From Halorussus salinisoli (GTDB lineage Archaea; Halobacteriota; Halobacteria; Halobacteriales; Haladaptataceae), in NCBI GenBank assembly GCA_005239435.1, contig SZNP01000001.1, positions 1,326,042-1,390,041 of the forward strand: a stretch of DNA of 64,000 nt. Direction: 5' to 3'. The notes beneath the pieces are model-generated. The model ran no database searches, was not told where the DNA came from, and saw only the letters and a program-made list of their open reading frames with translations. Of this stretch, positions 16,522-24,195 are shown piece after piece. A program made the translations under genes and the position numbers. The stretch's first letter is position 1. Each line of letters starts with the position of its first letter.

Positions 16522-17760
16522 TCACTCCGCCACCAGCAACGTGTCGAGCGCGTCCGGCACCACCAGCACGTCGCTCCCCGGTTCGACGGCGTCTTCAACC
16601 GACTCACGGGCGTGCATCAGACAGTCCTCGACCACCTCGGGACGTTCGCTGTCGGTGACGAACACGTCGTACTCCCGGAGGACTCGCGCCGCGACGAAGG
16701 CGCGCTGTGCGCCGGGTTCGTAGCCCCGTCGCATCTCCTCGTAGAGCGCGTCGGCGCTCTCGGCCCGGTTCAGCCGATCGTAGAACCGCCGCTCGCCCGT
16801 GCCCTCGCCCGCGCCCTCCTGCAAGCGCGCGGGGAGGACCAGTCTCCCGCGAGAGCGCAGGGGGTCGTAATCGCCGAGCGCGACGTAGGTCGCGGCCCGC
16901 GTCGCCTGATAGAGGTTTGCGTCCTTCGGCGCGCCGACGCCTGCGACGACGGCATCGTACGTATCGCTCAGAGAAATAGAAATAGTTCTTTTACACAACT
17001 CTGAAAGGCCTCGAACCACGTCGCGATGATCGCCCGCGCTAGCGCCGAGGATGCCCGACGGACCGTGCGTGACGTTCAGACAGAAGTCCACCCCTATCAG
17101 GTCGCCCGCCTCGTCCAGCGTCTCCCGGAAGGGGTTCCCCTCTACCCTGCCGAGGCGGACCCCGTCCCGCGCGAGCATCGCCGGGCCGTGGGTGTAGCGA
17201 ATCAGCGACTCCCCGCCAGCGCCGATGGCAACCGTCTTCGCGCCGCCGGAGAACCCCGCGTACTGGTGAGGTTCGACCATCCCGGTCGAGACCACGGCGT
17301 CGGCGTCGGCCACGGTGGGACCGAGTTCGACCGGGACGGATTCGCCGCCCGGCCCCTCGACTTCGCCGACGACTTCGGTCGCCTCGGCGTCGTGGTTCTC
17401 CGCGAGGTCTGCGTACTCCCCGAGCGCCGTCCGCAACTCGTCGTCGGTCATCGGGCGATGCAGGCCGAGTCCCACCACGATGCTCACCTGTTCGCGGTCG
17501 ATTCCGGCCGCCCGGAGGTCCGAGAACAGCGCCTCGACCAGCACGTTGTCGGGGGTCGCGCGAGTCACGTCGGTCACGACGACTGCTACCTCGTCGTTCG
17601 CGCCGACGCGCTCGCGGAGCGGCGGCCCGTGCGGGTCGGCCATCGCTCGCTCGGCGGCCTCGCGGGGGTCCGCGGGGTCGCCGTCGGGTGGTTCTGCCAC
17701 GGTGACGTTGCAGTCTGGCAGCGAGAGGTCGATGGTGGTGTCGCCGTAGGGGAGTTCCAT
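16522..17760 (-). CDS. larA: LarA-like nickel-pincer racemase (DUF2088)
   Basis: In this 412-residue protein the LarA active-site set can be read with the family's spacing: H101 (LGLHRPMT), H165 (EPHQYAGF), K175 (SGGAKTVA, the Lys that tethers the nickel-pincer cofactor) and H191 (YTHGP). LarA racemises D-/L-lactate; many homologues act on other 2-hydroxyacids. No larB, larC or larE is present here, so the cofactor must come from elsewhere. A short patch around 16973-17005 uses A/T-rich codons unlike the rest of the gene. Confidence 0.85.
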   Translation of the reverse strand: MELPYGDTTIDLSLPDCNVTVAEPPDGDPADPREAAERAMADPHGPPLRERVGANDEVAVVVTDVTRATPDNVLVEALFSDLRAAGIDREQVSIVVGLGLHRPMTDDELRTALGEYADLAENHDAEATEVVGEVEGPGGESVPVELGPTVADADAVVSTGMVEPHQYAGFSGGAKTVAIGAGGESLIRYTHGPAMLARDGVRLGRVEGNPFRETLDEAGDLIGVDFCLNVTHGPSGILGASAGDHRDVVRGLSELCKRTISISLSDTYDAVVAGVGAPKDANLYQATRAATYVALGDYDPLRSRGRLVLPARLQEGAGEGTGERRFYDRLNRAESADALYEEMRRGYEPGAQRAFVAARVLREYDVFVTDSERPEVVEDCLMHARESVEDAVEPGSDVLVVPDALDTLLVAE

Positions 17761-17846
17761 ACCGACGTGCTACGACCGGCAGGAACGTAAATCGTCGTTC
17801 TGCGACGGAACCGGCCGTCCTGTCGCCGGCGTTCGGGACTACTCCG

Positions 17847-18202
17847 TCACGTCTCTGGGACTCCGAGCGCCCGGGCATGCGCCCGGTCGCCGTCTGCTGT
17901 CGCCGCCGAGCGGATGCTCTCTTCGCGGACGACCCCGCCGGTCCGAATCACCGTCTCGGCCAGCGTCTCGTCCTGTCCCTCGGTTCCGAACACGTCGTAG
18001 GCGTGCTTCCCGACGACCTGCTCGCGTACCCCGTCAACGTCTCGACGGCGTGATTCCACCGGACGATGTGTCCGTCCTCGTCGACGAGAAACGCGGGTTC
18101 GGGGAGATGTTCGATCAGATTTTCGAAGGCGTGACGCCAGAAATCACCCGCGTCGGTGTCGGTACTCGGTCCAATCTTTCGGTGAGACTCGTTGATAGAC
18201 AT
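17847..18202 (-). pseudogene. PAS-domain sensor remnant with a frameshift
   Basis: The first frame (18202 downward) encodes HLPEPAFLVDEDGHIVRWNHAVETLTGY, a typical PAS start. The continuation REQVVGKHAYDVFG is in the next frame. One missing base at about 18027-18033 explains the break, because GY-REQVVGK is the expected joint. After the PAS core the frame stops at 17847 without any kinase or output domain, so the gene is also truncated. Confidence 0.7.
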
Positions 18203-18279
18203 CCGTAACGCCCCCTGTCAACTCAGCGTTCCGAGGGAGGGTATAAACCTGATGCGATGACGGAGAGGGCTCGGTCGAA

Positions 18280-19344
18280 TCAGACGTCCACGGCGAACTC
18301 CTCGCGGCCCGCCGACTCCTCGGCGAAGGCTGCCAGCAGGTCGGCCGCGGCGTCCAAGTCGTCGGTGTCGATGACCTCGACCGGGGTGTGCATGTAGCGG
18401 TTCGGCAGGCCGACGTTCAGCGACGGAATGCCGCCCTGCGAGGTGTAGAAGGCGTCCGCGTCGGTGCCGGTCGCGCGGCCCGACGCCTGCAACTGGACCG
18501 GCAGGTCGTGACTGTCGGCGGCCTCGCGAACTGCTCGGACGACTTCCGGGTGGTTCGAAGAGCCGCGGGCGACGACCGGGCCGTCGCCGAGTTCGACCTC
18601 GCCGTGTTCGTGACTCTGGTCGCTCAAGTCGGGCGAATCGACCGCGTGGGTCACGTCCACCGCGAGCGCGGCGTTCACCGGGAGGTCGAACCCGACCATC
18701 TTCGCGCCCTGCTTGCCGAGTTCCTCTTGGACCGTGCTGACCGCGTACACCGTCGCGTCCACGTCGGACTCGGCGGCGCGCCGGGCCGCCTCCGCGGCGA
18801 CCCAGATGCCCACGCGGTTGTCCATCCCGCGGGCGGCCATCCGGGTCCCCTCCAGTTCACGGACCGGCGTGTCGAAGGTGATGGGGTCGCCGACGTCCAC
18901 GAGTTCGCGGGCCTCTGCCTCGGTCTCGACGCCGATGTCGACGTGCTGCTCGGTCACGTCCTCGATTTCGTCGTCCTCGGTGTCCCGGAGGTGGATTGCG
19001 GTCTGGCCGACGACGCCCCGAACGGGACCGTCGTCGGTGTGAATCTCGACGTGCTGACCCTTCGTCACGGTTCGGTCGGTGCCGCCGACCCGCGAGAGGT
19101 GGACGAACCCGTCGTCGTCCACGCTGTTGACCATCATGCCGATTTCGTCGGCGTGGCCGGTGAACGCGACGGCGGGGTCGCCGGCCTCGACTACGGCCAC
19201 GGCGTTGCCGTACTCGTCGGTTCGTACCTCGTCGGCGAACTCCGAGACGTACTCGACCCAGTGGCGTTGTACGTCGGCCTCGAATCCCGACGGACTCGGA
19301 GTGGTTAACAGACTGTCGAGGAAGTCGCTGTGCGCTTCGTCCAT
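18280..19344 (-). CDS. M42-family glutamyl/TET-type aminopeptidase
   Basis: This 354-residue dinuclear metallopeptidase of the M42 family has the metal ligands H64 and D66 (TGHADEIG), RGMDNRVG (bridging Asp), TVQEELGKQG (catalytic and ligand Glu pair), AVDVTHA (Asp) and YMHTPVE (His), all in order. M42 enzymes form large tetrahedral particles that trim peptides downstream of the proteasome, or act as deblocking aminopeptidases. The length is normal. The start ATG 19344 begins MDEAHSDFLDSL, the expected N-terminal helix. Confidence 0.92.
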   Translation of the reverse strand: MDEAHSDFLDSLLTTPSPSGFEADVQRHWVEYVSEFADEVRTDEYGNAVAVVEAGDPAVAFTGHADEIGMMVNSVDDDGFVHLSRVGGTDRTVTKGQHVEIHTDDGPVRGVVGQTAIHLRDTEDDEIEDVTEQHVDIGVETEAEARELVDVGDPITFDTPVRELEGTRMAARGMDNRVGIWVAAEAARRAAESDVDATVYAVSTVQEELGKQGAKMVGFDLPVNAALAVDVTHAVDSPDLSDQSHEHGEVELGDGPVVARGSSNHPEVVRAVREAADSHDLPVQLQASGRATGTDADAFYTSQGGIPSLNVGLPNRYMHTPVEVIDTDDLDAAADLLAAFAEESAGREEFAVDV

Positions 19345-19474
19345 ACTGGAAATAACCCATCGCGTGGTAATGAAACTTCTACTTCAGTTCGGTACTCGTC
19401 GGCTCCCCGACTCTCGAACCCCGGGTTCTCGACTGCCCCAATCGCTAAGTTCGCGCCCCGCGAAGTTCCCGAAC

Positions 19475-19765
19475 ATGGGAATCCTCGAAATCCACTTTCA
19501 CGACTCGGAGTTCAGTTGGTCGATGAACTCCGGGACCGACGACGAGCGGTCGTTCTCGCTCCGTTCCGGAAGCAGGTCCGGGGCGGCCACGGACGGCGGA
19601 CAGACCGACCGACCTTCGATCGTGCCGAAACTCCGGTCGCTCGCAGTGCTCGCACTGGTCGTCGGCGCAGGTATCGCGTACAACCGACTCCAGGACCGGC
19701 AGGCGCGCGAGCAGGCCGAAGCCGAGGAGTCGCGGGGTCGCCTGTCGCGTCTCCGGTCCCGGTAG
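19475..19765 (+). CDS. Small single-span membrane protein, unknown function
   Basis: From ATG 19475 the 96-residue product starts MGILEIHFHDSEFSW, has a Ser/Gly/Asp-rich segment, one hydrophobic helix (SLAVLALVVGAGIAY, about residues 53-67) and a charged C-terminal helix rich in Arg, Glu and Gln. The reading frame extends far upstream, but this start removes overlap with the M42 gene. I do not recognise a family. Confidence 0.6.
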   Translation: MGILEIHFHDSEFSWSMNSGTDDERSFSLRSGSRSGAATDGGQTDRPSIVPKLRSLAVLALVVGAGIAYNRLQDRQAREQAEAEESRGRLSRLRSR

Positions 19766-19897
19766 AGCGAACCTCGATTCGACCCTTCCACCGCCGTCGG
19801 TTTCGGTCGTTTCGCGGCCCGTGTGACCGTAATACTCCTCCGTCGTGTCGTCAAAAATATGGAATGTAGTAAATACCAGAAAGTTGTGTTGTTTCGC

Positions 19898-21496
19898 ATG
19901 TCGGGGGACTTTTCGAGAAGAGCGTTTCTCAGAGGAGGACTCGGAACCGCAGGATTCGCGGCGTTCGCCACTGGGTCGGCGTCGGCGGTCCGCAAACAAT
20001 CGAACACGCTCCGCGTCGAGTCCGACGGCGGTGGACACGCGGCCTACGAGTTCACCGTCAGCGGGTCGGTTCGTCAGGAGGATTCCGGCGACGTGGTTCG
20101 TGGTAATCGTGCCTACGGACACGTCGGGCCGAAGCGGGGGTCGGACACGTTCAGTTACTCGGGCCAGTTGACCGGGTTCGTCCTCGCCGGACCCGCGACT
20201 ACGTACCGGAACGGGAGTCGATTGAACGCGGGCGGCGTTCCCCATCCGTCGGGGTCGGTTGCCGGGAGCGACTTCCCGTCGGTACAGGGCACGAACACGA
20301 TTCGCATCGAAAGCGAGGGCGGTGGAATCGCCGTCTACGAGTTCGGCGTGACAGGTTCGCTGAGTCAGGTAGATAGCGGCGACCAAGTGCGAGGGAACCG
20401 TGGATACGGTCACGTCGGACCGAAACGGGGGACCGACGAGTTCCGATACACGGGAAACGTGTCTGCTTTCAGTCTCGCCGGACCAGCCACGGTACTCCAC
20501 AACGGAAGCGAAGTGAGACCCAGTGGACAACCGGGTAGCGGTGGCGGAAATCAGGGCGGCGGAAACCAAGGCGGAGGCGGTCAGAACGGGGGCACTCGTC
20601 CGGACCACGAACTCTGTATCCACGCACCTAACGACCGACTGTACCCATACCAGTTCGCGGTCGGCGGGAGCATCGACAAACTCGACGCGTCGAAAATGGC
20701 GAGTATCGACTCGAACGTGGTGACTAGCGACGCCGAGGACGACGTCGACGACTGTAGCGTCAACGGCTTCACGAGGGGCGCGTGGGACTGCTACGCTTTC
20801 ACGGGTGACCTCCGCGCGTTCTCGGTTCCAGAACAGTGGATGGGGAAGTACGAAATCAGGTTCGACGGGAGTCCGGTCGGCGCGCGTCAACTCTTCACGA
20901 GTAAAGACCCCTCGGAGGTGTCGTGCGGCGGTGGAGGGAGACCGGATTGCGACCCGATTCGGAACGACGTCATGCTGGTTCTGGACCGATCGAATTCGAT
21001 GACGGATCAGGCGGGGAAGTTCAACCAAGCTAAGACGGGAGCGATAAATCTCATCGACCTGTTAGCCCGAAACGACCGAGTTGGACTCGTTTCCTTCGCA
21101 ACTGGCGTGAGATTGGACTCGTCACTCACCGGGAACTTCGGTCGAGTTCAGTCTCTCGTTCGTGGTCTCGACGCTAGTGGAGATACGAACTTAGGAGGTG
21201 GTGTCGCTCGCGCTCGAACCGAACTCACGAGCAACGGACGGCAGAATGCCAACAAAATCATGGTCGTACTGGCGGACGGGGAACACAACACCGGGTCTCA
21301 CGGCCCAATACCGGCGGCAAACGATGCGAAGTCGGCTAACGTTCGGGTGATGACTATCGGCATCCCTCGGCTGAGAGACCGGTCTCAGTTGCAGCGAATG
21401 GCCTCTAGCCCCCGGGGAAGCAACTTTGTCAAAGCCGATAGCGTGAAGGAAATAAACGACGCGTTCGACACCATCGCCCAAGAAATCTGCCAGTGA
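19898..21496 (+). CDS. Tat-exported VWA-domain protein with three N-terminal repeats
   Basis: The start is ATG 19898, giving 532 residues, because a Tat signal (SRRAFLRGGLG, residues 6-16, then a hydrophobic stretch to A30) then sits at the N-terminus. A TATA-like TAGTAAATA is about 28 bases upstream. Residues 36-108 and 133-206 are near-identical beta-rich repeats (YEF-V-GS, YGHVGPKRG, AGPAT, NGS). A Gly/Asn/Gln linker (210-233) leads to a third, divergent, Cys-containing repeat (236-330). The VWA domain (about 355-530) has MIDAS DRSNS (363-367) and LADGEHN. It is probably a cell-surface binding protein; the ligand is unknown. Confidence 0.85.
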   Translation: MSGDFSRRAFLRGGLGTAGFAAFATGSASAVRKQSNTLRVESDGGGHAAYEFTVSGSVRQEDSGDVVRGNRAYGHVGPKRGSDTFSYSGQLTGFVLAGPATTYRNGSRLNAGGVPHPSGSVAGSDFPSVQGTNTIRIESEGGGIAVYEFGVTGSLSQVDSGDQVRGNRGYGHVGPKRGTDEFRYTGNVSAFSLAGPATVLHNGSEVRPSGQPGSGGGNQGGGNQGGGGQNGGTRPDHELCIHAPNDRLYPYQFAVGGSIDKLDASKMASIDSNVVTSDAEDDVDDCSVNGFTRGAWDCYAFTGDLRAFSVPEQWMGKYEIRFDGSPVGARQLFTSKDPSEVSCGGGGRPDCDPIRNDVMLVLDRSNSMTDQAGKFNQAKTGAINLIDLLARNDRVGLVSFATGVRLDSSLTGNFGRVQSLVRGLDASGDTNLGGGVARARTELTSNGRQNANKIMVVLADGEHNTGSHGPIPAANDAKSANVRVMTIGIPRLRDRSQLQRMASSPRGSNFVKADSVKEINDAFDTIAQEICQ

Positions 21497-21965
21497 ATCT
21501 ACACGATCCGAACGAGCTCTTCACTCGGTCGTCCGACTCGTCTCGTTCCCTCCACGGACAGTCCACGAAGTCGGTTTCGTCGGTCGTCTCTGTTCCATCG
21601 CCAGGGTCGGTCGTCGCAGTCGCCTCCGCCGCCGCAGTCGCGGCAACCGCGGTCGTGGTCGCGTTTTCGGTCGTCACGGTCACACTTCCGACTGTCTCGC
21701 TCTGGACCACGGTACACTCGCCGAAGTTCCGAGACTCCGACCCCTGTCGAATCGTCCCGGTCGCGCCGGTCCGGAGGTGACGACCATCGCCTGTCCGCCG
21801 TAACCGCGGGCGTCGTCTCCAGCCGAGCGTAATTAAATACCTCTCCGTTAGGATGGATATCACTGTAATTGACTCCTATCGGCTTCGACCCGTGCCTCCT
21901 CCTCCACAGTGACCGCTACAACGGGGAAACCCGTCTACGAGCCTGCTAACCGTTCAAGCTGGTCT
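21497..21965. other. Gap with a degenerate Thr/Ala-rich reading frame
   Basis: No firm gene is seen. On the minus strand a frame through 21500-21800 reads like a secreted-protein fragment (TVTTENATTTAVAATAAAE, then DGTETTDETD) preceded by a TATA-like TATTTAATTA near 21840. It lacks a good start and runs into the 3' end of the VWA gene. It may be a remnant. Confidence 0.3.
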
Positions 21966-22717
21966 CTATCCCTCGGGCGAATCGCCCTTTTTGAACACGT
22001 ATACGTCCTTCTCCCTTCCCTCTACAGTGTCAAACGATCTTTCGAGCGATGCTCTCGTTTTGCCAGTTTCGTCGTCGAGCTGTTCGGGTTGGAATTCGAC
22101 GACGATCGCCCTACAGTTCCGACGAATTACCTCTATCTCGTTTGCCAGAAGGTCGCGTTCCGATCCTTCGACATCACAAATCAAACAGAACTCGTCCAAA
22201 CCATCTGTCAGGCACTGGAGCGAAACACCCTCCGTAGTGATTCCGCCCCCTCTTACCGAGGTCTGTGACGAAACGGGTGTCCGTCCGAGCGATAACCGGA
22301 CATCGTTACTATCAGACGAATAGGCAGCAGGAACCAACTCGAAGCCACAATCGTTCTTCTCCGAAACGCTCTCTAAAACAGGGTGGAGATCGGGATTCGG
22401 TTCTACCACTACGTGCTTCGGAGGATCGATGTAGGTGTTCGTGTACGCAGCGACGAATCCTATTCCACCCCCAACTCTACAATCGGAGCGTCGTTTGGGA
22501 AGTACTTCTTCACGAGTTCTCGCTCTTCAGCCTCGTACACGTCTGCTACAAGCGCGGTAAGAATATAGAGTGGCAGATCGGATGGAACCTCGATACCTCG
22601 CGAGTGTACCGGTGTCCGGGACCATCGATGCAAAAGTGTCCGTGTCGTAAACACACCACCGTCCACGACCCTCGATACACCCCCTTTGGCGCACTGGTTT
22701 CTTAAGGCTGAAAGCAT
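21966..22717 (-). pseudogene. FkbM-family SAM methyltransferase, single frameshift
   Basis: From ATG 22717 the frame reads to PNDAPIVELG and then stops. The next frame continues GGGIGFVAAYTN, VVVEPNPDLHPVL, ICDVEGSERDLL and VVEFQPEQL, and ends at 21966. The break is at a run of five G near 22463-22470, and one more G restores a complete protein of about 250 residues with the SAM-binding motif I. FkbM proteins are O-methyltransferases, often acting on glycans or lipids. This is a recent pseudogene, a phase-variable tract or a sequencing error. Codons are less GC-rich than in the neighbours. Confidence 0.8.
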
Positions 22718-22896
22718 CACCCACACGTGCTTCACCTCGGTTTCCTGCAGTAATACTGATCTGGAGACTAGATCTATTCGGCGTGAAACACCGTGTTCTT
22801 TTTGTGGAAGACGAGCCAGGACTCTCGACAACGGCGAGGAGTCCCCGGCGACGACGAGCAGCAGTGCGAGATCGAGCGTAGAGGCTAACCCGTGCA

Positions 22897-23769
22897 TCAG
22901 TCTGTTCCCGCAAGACCCCACCCGTGCTCGCGGAGGTACGTTTCGAGGTCCGTGAACTCCACGTCGTGGTTCGCCCGAAGCGCGTCGAGGTCGGCGTCGT
23001 ACCCCTCCTCGTCGAACCACTCGAACATGTCGGCGTACTCCTCGCCCATCTGCTCGCGGATGTCCTCTACCGGAACGTGGACGGGGTCGACGTCTCGGCC
23101 CATCACCGAAGAGAAGGTTTCGGCTGCGCTTTCGAGGGTGTGTTCGTCGCTCGCCAGTTCGAAGGCCTCGCCGACGTATCGGTCGGGGTCGGCGAACGCT
23201 TCGGCGACGACCCCGCCGATATTGTCCACGTCCACCATCTGGAGCGAGACGCCCTCGGCGAGTCCGGTCGCCAGCGTCCCCTCTTCGATGTCCTCGCGCA
23301 TTCCCTCGAAATTCTGCATGAAGAAGACTGGTCGGACGACCGTCGCGGGCAGGTCGAGTTCGCGGACACGCTCCTCGATCTCCCACTTCGACTCGAAGTG
23401 CGAGATGCCCGTGTCACGGTCCGCGCCGCCGACCGAACTGAAGACGAAGTGGTCGACGTCCTCCTCTGCGGCGACTTCGGCGAGGTTGGTCCCCTGCTCG
23501 ACCTCTCCCTCGTAGCCAGCCTCCCAGAAGTTCGTCACCCCGTACACCGCGTCTGCTTCCTCCACGATGGGTCTCAGGACGTTCTTCTCGGCGAGGTCTC
23601 CCTCCACGACTTCGGCCCCGCGCTCGGCGAGTTTGCGTGCCTCGGTGCCGTTCGGATGGCGAGTCAGCGCGTGGACCTCGAACTCGCCGTGGTCGCCCGA
23701 CAGCAGGTGGTCGGTGACTGCTCCCCCTTGATTTCCGGTCGCGCCGGTCACGAGCACAGTCGGTGGCAT
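22897..23769 (-). CDS. NmrA-family NAD(P)-binding protein
   Basis: ATG 23769 gives 290 residues beginning MPPTVLVTGATGNQGGAV, an atypical-SDR nucleotide motif of the NmrA/HSCARG type (GxxGxxG). TNFWEAGYEGEVEQG and FVFSSVGGADRDTG follow, as in HSCARG-like redox sensors that lack catalytic Tyr-Lys. The longer upstream extension has no coding character. The probable role is NADP(H)-dependent sensing or an NAD(P)-linked reductase. It stands alone between a decayed methyltransferase and a divergent small gene. Confidence 0.87.
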   Translation of the reverse strand: MPPTVLVTGATGNQGGAVTDHLLSGDHGEFEVHALTRHPNGTEARKLAERGAEVVEGDLAEKNVLRPIVEEADAVYGVTNFWEAGYEGEVEQGTNLAEVAAEEDVDHFVFSSVGGADRDTGISHFESKWEIEERVRELDLPATVVRPVFFMQNFEGMREDIEEGTLATGLAEGVSLQMVDVDNIGGVVAEAFADPDRYVGEAFELASDEHTLESAAETFSSVMGRDVDPVHVPVEDIREQMGEEYADMFEWFDEEGYDADLDALRANHDVEFTDLETYLREHGWGLAGTD

Positions 23770-23862
23770 GACGGACCAGAGACGACGAGCACGAGCATAA
23801 ACTGGTCGGTCAGTGAGGGCGACCCACACACTTTTCGCCCGGTGCGTCGAACTCCGTACGCC

Positions 23863-24171
23863 ATGCCCGAGAGTACCTACTCCGTGTACCTCGTTCAGCG
23901 ACACGGCGAACAAGGTGGCAAGCGAGAGGTCACGTCACCCGTCAGCGGCCACAGTCTGGAGTTCTACGACACCGGAGTCTGGCTGGACCGCAAGATGGGC
24001 CGGAACTTCTTCCCGTACGAGCAGATTCGGACGATTCGGGAACATCCCGAAGACGAGCAGTCCGAAAGCGAGAACCGGGACCGGACTTCTCGCCAGAGCG
24101 AAGGCGAACGACCGGGTCAGCGATCCGGGGAAGGCGACCCCGGCGCCGAAGAGGAGATGCTGGAGGAGTGA
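23863..24171 (+). CDS. Conserved hypothetical protein with acidic tail
   Basis: The 102-residue product from ATG 23863 has a folded-looking N-terminal half (STYSVYLVQRHGEQGG, then LDRKMGRNFFPYEQIRTI) and a disordered, Ser/Glu/Gly/Arg-rich C-terminal half. There is no signal or membrane segment. It is divergent from the NmrA gene (94 nt apart). The family is not recognised. Confidence 0.6.
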   Translation: MPESTYSVYLVQRHGEQGGKREVTSPVSGHSLEFYDTGVWLDRKMGRNFFPYEQIRTIREHPEDEQSESENRDRTSRQSEGERPGQRSGEGDPGAEEEMLEE

Positions 24172-24195
24172 CCCGGTGGGCCGACCTGCGAGCGG

